64,000 nucleotides of DNA from Dryomyza anilis (GCA_951804985.1 OX638135.1:68044680-68108679), one strand, 5' to 3'; shown: positions 1 through 10,976, counted from the stretch's first letter. Notes: generated from the letters alone by a model not told the origin. Program-made: numbers and translations.

Positions 1-1719
1 ATGGTTTGGTTTCAGAGATTTGGTGGTTTAAAATTTGAAAAAATTGTATAAAAATCACAATAGTGGTGCTAATCAATTCGGCGTAACTTAAGCTGTATTG
101 AACGAAAATAAAACACATAGGTCTCATTGAAAGGTAATTAAATTGCCAAAAAGATATCTTACAATATCCATACCATGTTGATTTAATAGTGTTCAGTTTT
201 AAACAAAGTATATTTCAAAAGGACATATCTCAAAAAGCAACCTTTTCAATTTTTTTAAATTAATATAGATTCAATTATTAATGATGAAAAAATACTGTAA
301 ACCATGGATTTTTGAAAATTTTAGTACAATAAATTTAAGAGTAGTTATTTTTATTAATATTTTAATATTCCATTCTTCAAAATAACTTTAAGGTAGTCCA
401 CGATTTTAAAGAATACCTCAATCAAAATATTTTTTAATCAAGGATACTAAAGTCCTGCCTGCATTAATTTAAAAAATAAAGTATTATTTGTCATCAGCTT
501 TACTATTATTGTTAACTGAGCACAAACATGCATTTTTTCTCACGTTTAACACACTCTAGAGAGATTTTAAAATTAAAAGAAGAATGTTAAAAATCGTTGT
601 GATGAAGCAAAAGAATACTCAATTTTCTCTTGAACTTTTTTCATTTTATAGATTTTAGAAAGGTCCTTGTTGAAAAGTCTAAAAAACAAAATGATGGTAT
701 CAAAACTAACCAAACATTTTCCTTGCAATTCCCTACAATTAAATTGAAGCATTTATCTGATATGTGCATCAGGGATAATAAAAACAAGGATTAAGTTATA
801 AAAAGTAAACTTTTTTGCATGAGAAATCCTAAAAGAGTGTGTTAAGCAGTAGAAAAAATGCAAATTAATGGTCAGTTTACAATATTAGTGAACCTGATGA
901 TAAATAATGTCATTTTTTTTAAATAATTGCCGTCAAGATTTCAGTATCCTTGATTAAATAATATTTTGATTAAGGTATTCTTTAAAATGCTATCGTGGAC
1001 TACTTTAAAGTTATTTTGAAGAATGGGCTTTTAAAATATTAATAAAAATTGCCACATTTGACATTAAAAAACTGGCCTTATTCAAGTGGCGAGGAGTGTA
1101 TGTACCTTTAATGAATTGTTTTTCTTTTTTCATACAATAACCAGTTGGGAAGGTTAGATCACATGGAAAATTTTAAAGTAGGTGTAATTATGATAGTTAG
1201 GATTATCAAAATTATAGTCGGTCTAAGCCGACTATAAATATCCTACACATATGTGTGGTTACCATTCAAAGTGATATATAGGTCACCAGGGTATACGAAT
1301 CCTGAAAATACCTACAAACATTCAATCGCTGAAGAATTTCCATTCATTTGATACCCTTATTTACATATGGGTAGGTGTACCGAATTTCGATTTTTTTTTT
1401 GGTGAACCACAAGTCTTTTCGCCGGAAAACATTATTATCATGTATTTGAGCATGATGTGAATATATATATGACCAAAAAAGTTTACCTAAGCACGTATAC
1501 ATAAAAATTGATCTTTATATGTACATTTTATATGAGGTATTTGAACATAAGTGGTCGGATCATAGGTCACAATGGACCGATCTTCGCACATACAGCGTAG
1601 GTTTATTAGTAATCTAAGTTATAAATTTCATTTATCTAGCTCTTTAATTCTAAAAGTAGTAGGGATTTCAACAGACAGACAGACGGACAGACGGACATCG
1701 CTGAATCGACTCAGGAGGT
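1..1719 (+). repeat. Long direct repeat, copy 1
   Basis: This block recurs at 3446-5164 with a constant offset of 3,445 bases, so no net insertion or deletion separates the copies. By eye only a handful of single-base differences are visible (for example near positions 57, 750, 910 and 1127). The content is an AT-rich repeat of the dispersed family whose intact ends read GGTCATTCCACACCAAATC, followed from 1141 by a minus-strand mini-me element. The block starts at the window edge, so its true left end is unknown. The similarity stops exactly at the GGAGGT motif inside the mini-me. Confidence 0.95.
1141..1719 (-). mobile_element. mini-me/DINE-1-like element, truncated
   Basis: On the minus strand this shows the family features in order: a GTCY-type run (GTCCGTCTGTC), a long AT-rich middle, a hairpin with a TAGTCGG stem near the 3' end, and a 3' end reading CCTTCCCAACTGG. 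mini-me/DINE-1 (INE-1) elements are non-autonomous Helitron-related repeats of flies, known for a conserved core between (TA)n and (GTCY)n proto-microsatellites. The 5' part, including the TATACCCTACAC start and most of the core, is missing in this copy. Confidence 0.75.
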
Positions 1720-1727
1720 AGCATATT

Positions 1728-2441
1728 TATACCCTACACTAAGAGTGAAAGGGTATATTCAATTTGGTACGCCGTTTGTAACACCCAGAAGGAAGCATCT
1801 CCGGTATGGAAAAGAATATATATTCTTGATCAGCATGACCTCCTGAGTCGATTTAGCGATGTCCGTCTGGCCGTCCGTCTGTCTGTCCGCCTGTCTGTTG
1901 AAATCACTACTTCTTATACAATTGAAGAGTTAGATAAATGAAACTCATAATTTAGATTACCTATATACCTACGCTGTATGTGCGAAAAAATTGGAGAGAT
2001 CGGTCAATTGTGACCTGTGATCTGACAATTTTTATTCAAATAACTCATATAAAATTTACATCTACAGTTCAATTTTACTGTATACGTCTTAGATAAACTT
2101 TATTGGTCAAATATATATTGACTTCATACTCAAATACATGGAAATAATGCTTTCCCGCGAAACGACTTGTGGTTCCCAAAAAAAAAATCGAAATTCGGTA
2201 CACCTACCCATTTGTAAATATGGGTATGAAATAAAAAGAAATTCTTCAGCGATTGAAAGTTTGTAGTTATTTTCATGATTTGTATACCCTGGTGACCTAT
2301 ATATCACTTTGAATGGTAACCACACATATGTGTAGGGTATTTATAGTCGGCTTAGACCGACTATAATTTTGATAATCCTAACTATCATAATTACACCTAC
2401 TTTAAAATTTCCCATGTGATCTAACCTTCCCAACTGGTTTT
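1728..2441 (+). mobile_element. mini-me/DINE-1-like element, full length
   Basis: Starts TATACCCTACACTAAGAG with an opposing AGGGTATA a few bases on (the inverted start typical of the family). The conserved core TATATATTCTTGATCAGCAT follows, then a GTCY run of CCGTCTG units. Near the 3' end is a TAGTCGGCTTAGACCGACTA hairpin, and the end is CCCAACTGGTTTTT. It lies head to head with the truncated minus-strand copy at 1141-1719, only eight bases away. It carries no coding capacity, so movement would have needed Helitron-type proteins in trans (family knowledge). Confidence 0.85.
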
Positions 2442-2446
2442 TATTC

Positions 2447-2605
2447 AATTTGTTATCGTTGCCACATAGTTCTGCTGCTGCCGAACGTAAATTTTCTGAG
2501 CTTTCGCTGATAAAAACCAAATTAAGGATTAAATTAGATTTTAAAACTATTAACAGTATAATGTTAGCAAAAGAGTTATGCTCCAAAAATGTCGAAACTC
2601 ACTGT
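2447..2605 (+). pseudogene. hAT transposase C-terminal dimerisation fragment
   Basis: The frame opens at 2450 and reads LSLPHSSAAAERKFSELS followed by a lysine-rich helix and LDFKTINSIMLAKE. This is the characteristic end of the hAT-family dimerisation domain (LPHS..AERxFS core). Only about 45 residues survive; the catalytic DDE region and the BED zinc finger are absent. The fragment starts directly after the 3' end of the mini-me at 2441, which suggests that the mini-me landed in or next to a hAT copy (inference). The frame runs on to 2680 without further recognisable sequence. Confidence 0.8.
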
Positions 2606-3312
2606 TCGGCTGGCAAACGAAGTAATGGCAATTGGCGGATTGGGAAACACGAATTGAAATACGTAATTTCAATTTATTGAGTCGAGTGGGTCGCGATTTA
2701 TGTGGCAAAATACAATATATAAAATACAAGATTTTACCTTATTTTTCAGTGGGTTATGCCGAGTATGTTGTGTAAATGTTGTAATTCCGTGTTGTTTCTG
2801 TTGAAATGTTTGTAGTGTAGGATTCCTCCTGTGGTTGTTGTGTTTGTGTTGATTGTTGATTGTATTTTTGGTTTTAATTGTTTATGTTTATTTGTCGCGG
2901 GACCGATTTGGCGCGTTGACGGGTTTTTGGGTTGTTTATTTAGTTGTCGCGGTGACGGGTGAATTTAGTTTATTTATGACTTTAAACTTTAAATGTCGCG
3001 GAGACGGGTGGGTTTTCGTGCGTTTGGTTAAAAGAAAACGTAACGAGTGAGTGTTATGTGCGGCGAACGTTGACAGAGCCGACGGTCGATCGGTTCGCCG
3101 CAGTAATCGATAAATAATCGATTGAGTGGATATGACGGACGGAGATGTTCAAACATATCGAGTTTACGTTTGTACGTAAACACTCACTATGTATGATCAG
3201 CAAAACATAGCTTTTAGTCTTAATTTAAATTAACGGAGAGCTGGTTTATATTGAATTATTTGAAAAATGTTAAGTAAAATCAGCATATTTAAAGTTTATT
3301 TTTTATTTAAGA
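2606..3312. other. Unassigned, locally CpG-rich interval
   Basis: No recognisable gene. A TG-rich stretch (2750-2860) is followed by three spaced copies of a GTCGCGG..GACGGG motif between about 2895 and 3010, a rare CpG-rich patch in this window. A 65-residue frame spans 2853-3050 but resembles nothing I know and has low-complexity composition. At about 3104-3123 AATCGAT and ATCGATT face each other in an inverted arrangement; the meaning is unknown. Confidence 0.5.
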
Positions 3313-3445
3313 CATATGAGTCATTCCATATCAAATCCACCGAAAAAATTAAAATTTTGGCGGCACCATCTCAAAATGGAATGAAATTTGGAAGTTAACT
3401 GATACAACATGAAACTAAGATATTGTCAAAATTTCAGCATCCCAG

Positions 3446-5164
3446 ATGGTTTGGTTTCAGAGATTTGGTGGTTTAAAATTTGAAAAAATTGTATAAAAAT
3501 CACAATGGTGGTGCTAATCAATTCGGCGTAACTTAAGCTGTATTGAACGAAAATAAAACACATAGGTCTCATTGAAAGGTAATTAAATTGCCAAAAAGAT
3601 ATCTTACAATATCCATACCATGTTGATTTAATAGTGTTCAGTTTTAAACAAAGTATATTTCAAAAGGACATATCTCAAAAAGCAACCTTTTCAATTTTTT
3701 TAAATTAATATAGATTCAATTATTAATGATGAAAAAATACTGTAAACCATGGATTTTTGAAAATTTTAGTACAATAAATTTAAGAGTAGTTATTTTTATT
3801 AATATTTTAATATTCCATTCTTCAAAATAACTTTAAGGTAGTCCACGATTTTAAAGAATACCTCAATCAAAATATTTTTTAATCAAGGATACTAAAGTCC
3901 TGCCTGCATTAATTTAAAAAATAAAGTATTATTTGTCATCAGCTTTACTATTATTGTTAACTGAGCACAAACATGCATTTTTTCTCACGTTTAACACACT
4001 CTAGAGAGATTTTAAAATTAAAAGAAGAATGTTAAAAATCGTTGTGATGAAGCAAAAGAATACTCAATTTTCTCTTGAACTTTTTTCATTTTATAGATTT
4101 TAGAAAGGTCCTTGTTGAAAAGTCTAAAAAACAAAATGATGGTATCAAAACTAACCAAACATTTTCCTTGCAATTCCCTACAATTAAATTGAAGCATTTA
4201 TCCGATATGTGCATCAGGGATAATAAAAACAAGGATTAAGTTATAAAAAGTAAACTTTTTTGCATGAGAAATCCTAAAAGAGTGTGTTAAGCAGTAGAAA
4301 AAATGCAAATTAATGGTCAGTTTACAATATTAGTGAACCTGATGATAAATAATGTAATTTTTTTTAAATAATTGCCGTCAAGATTTCAGTATCCTTGATT
4401 AAATAATATTTTGATTAAGGTATTCTTTAAAATGCTATCGTGGACTACTTTAAAGTTATTTTGAAGAATGGGCTTTTAAAATATTAATAAAAATTGCCAC
4501 ATTTGACATTAAAAAACTGGCCTTATTCAAGTGGCGAGGAGTGTATGTACCTTTAATGAATTGTTTTTCTTTATTCATACAATAACCAGTTGGGAAGGTT
4601 AGATCACATGGAAAATTTTAAAGTAGGTGTAATTATGATAGTTAGGATTATCAAAATTATAGTCGGTCTAAGCCGACTATAAATATCCTACACATATGTG
4701 TGGTTACCATTCAAAGTGATATATAGGTCACCAGGGTATACGAATCCTGAAAATACCTACAAACATTCAATCGCTGAAGAATTTCCATTCATTTGATACC
4801 CTTATTTACATATGGGTAGGTGTACCGAATTTCGATTTTTTTTTTGGTGAACCACAAGTCTTTTCGCCGGAAAACATTATTATCATGTATTTGAGCATGA
4901 TGTGAATATATATATGACCAAAAAAGTTTACCTAAGCACGTATACATAAAAATTGATCTTTATATGTACATTTTATATGAGGTATTTGAACATAAGTGGT
5001 CGGATCATAGGTCACAATGGACCGATCTTCGCACATACAGCGTAGGTTTATTAGTAATCTAAGTTATAAATTTCATTTATCTAGCTCTTTAATTCTAAAA
5101 GTAGTAGGGATTTCAACAGACAGACAGACGGACAGACGGACATCGCTGAATCGACTCAGGAGGT
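3446..5164 (+). repeat. Long direct repeat, copy 2
   Basis: Second copy of the 1-1719 block. To its left, 3313-3445 continues the same repeat family with a terminus-like GAGTCATTCCATATCAAATC. To its right the mini-me continues about 35 bases beyond the point where copy 1 breaks, then stops at a hAT-like terminus. The near-identity suggests a recent duplication or gene conversion (inference). Confidence 0.95.
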
Positions 5165-5198
5165 CATGCTGATCAAGAATATATATACTTTACCATAC
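4586..5198 (-). mobile_element. mini-me/DINE-1-like element, 5'-truncated
   Basis: Same element as at 1141-1719 within the duplicated block, but extending further through the core (CATGCTGATCAAGAATATATA on the plus strand). It stops at 5198, directly before a hAT-like terminal motif, so the first roughly 95 bases of the element are absent. Confidence 0.8.
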
Positions 5199-5430
5199 CA
5201 GAGTTGGGCAGTATCAATTACATTTTGTAATTAATTACACGAGCAATTACAATTATATGTAATTGAAATTGAACTTTTGTCAATTGTAATTGAATTTTTT
5301 TCAATTAAAATTACATTTTGAAAAATGTTATTTCAAATATGTAATAAAAATTAAAAGTAATTGAGGAATAAAAAGTAACAATTACATTTTTTTAAATTTA
5401 ATTACATGAAAAGTAATCCATTACCAAGAC
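5199..5430. mobile_element. Possible hAT-type MITE terminus with TAATTAC repeats
   Basis: Begins CAGAGTTGGGCA, close to hAT terminal repeats of insects. It continues with many short CAATTAC/GTAATTG words in both orientations, which could fold extensively. No matching right-hand terminus (TGCCCAACTCTG) was found up to 6500, so the element is either truncated or extended by the minisatellite that follows. Assignment rests on the terminal motif only. Confidence 0.45.
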
Positions 5431-5439
5431 ATTATCAAT

Positions 5440-6187
5440 TGGATTCACATCCATGTGCGTCATTGGAACTTTTTTGGATGCAACTGTTCCATTGGGCATA
5501 GATTCACATCCAGGTGCGTCATTGGAACTTTTTTTTGGCGAAACTGTTCCAATGGGCATAGTTTCACATTCAGGTGCTCCATTGGAACTTTTTTTGGATG
5601 CAACTGTTCCATTGGGCATAGATTCACATCCAGGTGCGTCATTGGAACTTTTTTTTGGCGAAACTGTTCCAATGGGCATAGTTTCACATTCAGGTGCTCC
5701 ATTGGAACTTTTTTGGAAGAAACTGTTCCAATGGGCATAGATTCACATCCAGGTGCGTCTTTGGAACTTTTTTGAACGAAACTGTTCCAATGGGCATAGA
5801 TTCACATCCAGATGCGTCATTGGAACTTTTTTGGATGCAACTGTTCCATTGGGCATATATTCACATCCAGGTGCGTCATTGGAACTTTTTTTTTTGATGC
5901 ACCTGCTCCAATGGGCATAGATTCAAATTCTGGTGCGTCATTGGGACTTTTTTTTTGTAATTGTGAATGCCCATGTCTGCCAAATACATATAATTCACAT
6001 CCAGATGCGTCATTGGAACTTTTTTGGATGCAACTGTTCCATTGGGCATATATTCACATCCAGGTGCGTCATTGGAACTTTTTTTTTTGATGCACCTGCT
6101 CCAATGGGCATAGATTCAAATTCTGGTGCGTCATTGGGACTTTTTTTTTGTAATTGTGAATGCCCATGTCTGCCAAATACATATAAT
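5440..6187. repeat. 60-bp minisatellite with higher-order units
   Basis: Tandem array of about twelve units of roughly 60 bp. Each has a conserved CATTGGAACTTTTTT segment and a variable half (ATGCAACTGTTCCATTGGG or GCGAAACTGTTCCAATGGG). Two unit types alternate to give a 120-bp repeat (5461-5580 equals 5581-5700 almost exactly). Further right, a block of about 193 bp containing a degenerate unit and GTAATTGTGAATGCCCATG is duplicated (about 5803-5995 and 5996-6187). Because 60 is divisible by three, several frames stay open on both strands; I regard these as by-products. Confidence 0.95.
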
Positions 6188-6440
6188 TCAAAGAACCTTT
6201 TATTGACGTTGGGTTTGTTAAATAGCGGAAATATCAAACATACATATATGAATATCTCAAGAAATATATATTTTTCTACAGAAACATAAATATAGTAAAT
6301 CCGCGATTAAAGCAATTTATGTTTAAATATCGTATAATAATATTTCAATCTGAACAAAATAATAATACAATTCAATTATAATGTTGGATATTACTCCTAA
6401 TATTTATATGCTGATTTCGAATTACGTTAAACACAATAAT
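6188..6440 (+). repeat. Dispersed repeat, copy 1
   Basis: Starts ATTCAAAGAACCTTTTATTG directly after the minisatellite and matches 32613-32880 over about 250 bases with scattered substitutions. It includes the shared words CGCGATTAAAGCAATTTATG and CAATCTGAACAAAATAATAA. No coding capacity. Probably part of a longer non-autonomous element. Confidence 0.85.
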
Positions 6441-6818
6441 AAAATTTTAATTACAAATATGTTTTATTTATATGGGAAGCATTTTAAACACAGCTTAAAA
6501 ATAGATTTTTACTTATAATAATTTTTGTATTTGAATAAAAATATTGATTAAGATTTCATGGTAAAATTATTTTTCTGTTCAACGAAACACCTAACTTTTA
6601 TAAACAAAATTAAAACATCGATTAGTACTTGAATATTTTTTTACTTTTCTATATTATCAATAGTTTTATACAAAAACTATTAAAACATTGCGCAGTCTAT
6701 TATATCAGTGTTGAACTCTTGCACCACATAAGCATGTCATACGGCAACAAAATTTACTGGCTGTGAAAAATGCGCTTGCTGCAGGTTGTTTTCGCACGGA
6801 GTTGTCCCGCACTTATAC
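6441..6818. other. AT-rich interval, nothing recognised
   Basis: AT-rich sequence with no long frame and no structural motif that I could identify. A slightly more GC-rich patch near 6760-6820 borders the hAT-type element. Confidence 0.6.
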
Positions 6819-6826
6819 TTCTTCAC

Positions 6827-8302
6827 TAGGGATGTCAATCCCGGACTATTTTTCAATCCCGAAATTTCGGGACTAAAAAATTTGAATCCCGGGATCCCGG
6901 GATTAGTCCCGGGATTTAAAAAAATAATAGCAAAGACATAAAATAACCATATCTGTGTTTAAATAATAAACAATTATAATGCTTAAGTCAAACAAAAGTC
7001 ATATATTCAAATGCATCTGTTTTCAGGTTGGGTATTCAAATATGGTATACTAAATCCGCGATATATAAACCCCAGTTGAACATCAAACATTTGTTTAATA
7101 CTTTTTATTTAAAATTTATTTTTTAGTACAAATATGAGAAAATTAAAATTTTGAATGATCAACAAAATTTGTTATTGGGTATTGGTTTTTTGTGGAAAAC
7201 AATATTTTATAAAAAAAAATATAATTATAAAAAAATAAATAGTTTTACAAATTTTGAAATATTTGAACTTTTAATTTCAAAATTATTTATGTTGTATGTG
7301 ATTTAACCGGTTATTGCAACCAAATCTCAAACGACGAAGTTGACTTGTTCATGGGCAATAACTATTTTAATTTTTATTCAAAGTTTGTTTTTAAATGCAG
7401 TGAAAAATGCAAAAATAATAAATTGCATTTTTCTCCAAAACATTACGTATACGGAAAAAACTAAAAACGCAGTTCGAATCAGTACATTAAATGATTGCCG
7501 AACAGTGTTATTAGTCGAAAGTGACGTAATTTTTAAAAATGTGTCAATTTGTTCAAAGTCCAAAAGCATTCATTATTATTTACGTCAGTGTTTTAAGATT
7601 TTAGTCTATTAAATCCAAGGATTGAAACCGTAGCCGAAACCGAAACCGATATCCGTTTAAAACCGATATCCATTTAAAACCGAAACCGTAATCGAAACCG
7701 TTATACGAAAATCAGAAATGAACGCTTTTGGTTTTATACCAGTTTAAAACGGTTTTTAAAAAAGCATAAAAAGAAACAGGAAAACATATTTTATTTTATA
7801 TAGAAGATCTTAAGTACAAGCCATGTTTAATGTCATTTAATAAAATTTTGAATTCCCAAAATAAAAATTTTTTCTTGTACAATTTTCGGCGAGCTAGACT
7901 AAGCTTATGTCCCATAGTGCAATGTTAAGTTATTTGAAAAATATGGAATTAAAAGAAATTTTATACAAAAACCGAAATCAAAACCGAAACCGTAACTTGG
8001 AACCGGTATACTGAAACCGTTTCGTAATAAAAACCTAAAACCGAAACCAAAACGCGGAAAAAACCGAAATCGAAACCGTTATTCGTTTAGGTTTCAAACC
8101 TTGATTAAATGTTAGATTTACTTTTTCACAAAATGTGTACACAAACATTGAAAGACTTTTGAATAAACTATTAAAAATTGATCTACTAGCGTTTTTTGTA
8201 ATCCCGAAAATCCCGGGATTTAACGATGATCCCGGGATGAGTTTTTCGGGACTGATTTCACTCAAATCCCGGGATCCCGGGATCCCGGGATTGACATCCC
8301 TA
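6827..8302. mobile_element. hAT-type non-autonomous element with exact 8-bp TSD
   Basis: The ends are perfect inverted repeats: TAGGGATGTCAATCCCGG at 6827 and its complement ending at 8302. The flanks are the identical 8-mer TTCTTCAC (6819-6826 and 8303-8310), the target-site length typical of hAT transposons. Inside each end the CCCGGGAT motif is repeated several times, forming GC-rich subterminal palindromes in otherwise AT-rich DNA. No transposase frame is evident. A second hAT-type element sits inside at 7616-8103. Confidence 0.9.
7616..8103. mobile_element. Nested hAT-type MITE of the CCGAAACC family, short copy
   Basis: The ends are CAAGGATTGAAACC and GGTTTCAAACCTTG, with arrays of CCGAAACC words just inside. 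Flanking 8-mers are ATTAAATC and ATTAAATG (7 of 8 identical), which fits a hAT-type duplication with one later change. The 488-bp copy resembles the outer parts of 16239-18125 and looks like an internal-deletion derivative. It lies within the 6827-8302 element and is therefore the younger insertion. Confidence 0.85.
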
Positions 8303-8810
8303 TTCTTCACGATATACTTCTTGGTTTTCTCATTTCACGTCTGCGCGGAATGCAGTTATTATTTGCTTTTTTATTGATACAAGATAAAATTGGTTGCGAT
8401 AGATTTCGTAATTTCCATGTGTCTGTAAATCCCATAATTAAATCGATAATTAAACCCTGTCGATTGGCACCAAATTAAAATTACTTGTAAGTAATAATAA
8501 AATAATAAAAAGTAAAAATTTTAAAAAACAAATGAGATATTAAGATCCAGGTTTTATTTTTATTAATTCAGAAGCAATAGTTATGCTAAAAAAATAATTA
8601 ATACTACAAATGTTATGGAATTGATTTAAAATTAAATTAAAATACAAAATTTAAAACTTAAAATGTTATATCTTATATTGAACATTTTAAATTGTTAATT
8701 AGAAAAACTAAAACAATTGAATAATACCAAATAATTAAAAAAATATGTTCTATAATAAAATAAGAGAATTAAATGAAAGAATAACGAATAATGGCATAAC
8801 TACATTTGCG
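8303..8810. other. AT-rich interval, nothing recognised
   Basis: Very AT-rich sequence. A 67-residue lysine-rich frame begins near the right end (8745) but resembles no known protein and overlaps the tandem repeat that follows. Confidence 0.6.
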
Positions 8811-9285
8811 CGAAAAATATTTTTAATTAATGATGCATTTCGATACGTGCTTTATAAACAAGCAATAAATGCCTTTGCACCATTATTTTATATCGTATTA
8901 ATAAAAAAATGGAAGAAAAAAATTAAAAGATTCGGCCTTTTGGCATGACAAGATTTTTCTATTTTTGGTTATTTGCAAGAAAATATTTTTAATTAATGAT
9001 GCAGAACGATAGGTGGTTTAAAAACAATCAATAAATGCCTTTACACCACTATTTTATCTTGTATTAATAAAAAGATATAAAAGTATATAAATGATTTGCC
9101 CTTTAAGCATGACAAGGTTTTCAATTTTCCAAATTCGCTCTTTTGGTTATTTTTTTTGTGTCTAGAAATATCCAACAAAACGACACACGATTTTGGCACA
9201 GTATACATGAGGAAAAACTGCATTCAAAAATGTAAAAAAAACGCAAATCCCAAAAATTACACATTTGCCCCTTTGTCATGATAGT
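8811..9285. repeat. Diverged tandem repeat, about 165-bp unit
   Basis: Two clear units (8811-8970 and 8978-9140) share ATATTTTTAATTAATGATGCA, CAATAAATGCCTTT and GGCATGACAAG-type blocks in the same order. A third, more decayed unit ends with TTTGCCCCTTTGTCATGA near 9280. No coding signal. Confidence 0.7.
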
Positions 9286-9489
9286 GACGATATGAGCAGT
9301 TCCAGAAAAATTTCTACCAATTCAAAATGCTGAAATCTTTGAAATAACGGTGGATTTAGAATCTTAAATATGTGAATCTAAATATCTTAAAATAAAATTA
9401 TATTCCATTAACGATAACGTATAAAAAATATCATAAAGGTTTATTTCTGTATACTTGTAAATATATCACTTTTTCATGTACTTTGAGTA

Positions 9490-10645
9490 ACCAAATTAAA
9501 TAATTTGAAAGACATACAGATACAAAATATTATTTTCTGTTTTTTTTTTAGACAACTTTATTTAATATTTCTAAAGCTTAAAAGTAACCATTGAAATTAA
9601 AATAAGGCAAAATTTTGATTTTTATATAAGGGTATCCTATTGTATCGTACGGCTCCAAAAAGATACATTTATTATCATATTAAACTAAAGGCTCATTCCA
9701 GACCAAATCGACAAAAAAAATTCAAATTTAAGATTTTATCTTTTCGATTTCAATTTGGCCGTTTTTGTCCGGACGGGACAAAAACGAAGGAAATATAGAG
9801 GTTCATATGGATATTCCAAAAAGTCAACAAATTTTACGTACAATTGTTTTTTTTGAAATATTGTACAAAATAGTTGAAATCATGTGCTTTCTTTGTATAT
9901 TTACACTTTGTTCCTGAAGTTTATAGTTTTTTCATAATAAATCACAGAAAAATTCCGGACGGGACAAAAAATTCCGTATTGAAATTATCAGTACGATTCT
10001 AAAAATACTGTTTTCGTACAATATATTTTTTTGAATTATCTCTGAACATAGCTAAGATAATTTAATTTATTTTTGTATATGTACACTTTATTCCTAAAGT
10101 TTACAGTTATTTCAAAATAAATCGCAGAATAATTCCGGACGTTCCGTATGGAAATTTGCACTAAGATTTTTTGTTAAAAATATTTTTTTATATGAAAATA
10201 ATCATTATTACGAAATGAAAATTGATGTACTTATCATATTTCCAAATGTTTTTTTAGTTTTATTTTTTATTTTTGAATTTTTTATTTTTTTGATATTTTG
10301 TGTACTGTAGTTTTACACTTTTGATACTCAAAGTTCCGGACGGGACAGATTTCAATTAGCTGTAAAAATGTTCTAGAATTACTAGGAAAATTATGTTTAC
10401 ATTTTTGGATATTCCGAGAAAGTTCTGCTTTAGAAACAGTGGATTAAACTTTTTTAAAAAAATAAATAGATGTATTTTTATGGTTCTGGACGGAACATCG
10501 AAAACCCTTATACAAAAATCGAAATTTTTCCTTTATTTTAATTTGGATCATTATTTTGAAGCTTTAGAAATAATTATTAATGTTACCTGAAAAAACATAA
10601 AATAATATTTTGTATCTGTATGTCTTTAAAGTTAATTAATTTGCA
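9490..10645. mobile_element. Foldback-like element with long terminal inverted repeats
   Basis: About 9490-9632 reads as a diverged reverse complement of about 10500-10645. Shared blocks are AAAGACATACAGATACAAAA / TTTTGTATCTGTATGTCTTT and TTTCTAAAGCTT / AAGCTTTAGAAA. Within it are three to four diverged direct units of roughly 190 bp, each ending with a TTCCGGACGGGACA-type motif (about 9767, 9955, 10136, 10330, with a weaker copy near 10487). At about 9691 a CTCATTCCAGACCAAATCGAC motif of the dispersed terminal-repeat family is included. No coding capacity. Confidence 0.75.
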
Positions 10646-10826
10646 GTAGCATGGCACCCTGAATTACAGATTAAATTGCAAAGATTGAATTTCTCAAATT
10701 TTGTACATTCAATTTTCTTTTACTGTCTCTCAAAATGTCGGAAATCTTGTTTCAGTTTGAAACTTGTAAATGCGTAGCGAATTTATAAACATTTTTCGAA
10801 AAAAAAAAAAACTACATCAATGTTTC

Positions 10827-10976
10827 AAAAACTAGATTCAATGTGATAAAACTGACGCCATTTTAGAAATTAGATTTAAGCTTGGTTAACACTATGACAC
10901 AAAATCGCATAGTGAAAACCAACCATAAATCTAATTTCTAAAATGGCGTCAGTTTAATCACATTGAATCTAGTTTT
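10827..10976. repeat. 150-bp near-perfect hairpin
   Basis: Outer arms of 51 bases (10827-10877 and 10926-10976) match as reverse complements except at one position. Complementarity continues inward through TTGGTT..CACTATG, leaving a loop of about ten bases. The same arm sequence (ACTAGATTCAATGTGATAAA) reappears once at 32026, so this is the centre or arm of a dispersed repeat. Confidence 0.95.

Noticed and set aside
3081..3125. Host promoter with DREF site
   Set aside because: ATCGAT words are present but the full TATCGATA site is not, and there is no gene downstream.
5440..6187. CRISPR-like repeat array
   Set aside because: Contiguous 60-bp units without unique spacers, in eukaryotic transposon-rich DNA.
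5398..6237. Several 70-118 residue frames on both strands, for example repeats of MPIGTVSPKKSSNDAPGCES
   Set aside because: They are produced by a 60-bp tandem repeat whose period is divisible by three, so many frames stay open. No conservation evidence or start context sets one apart.
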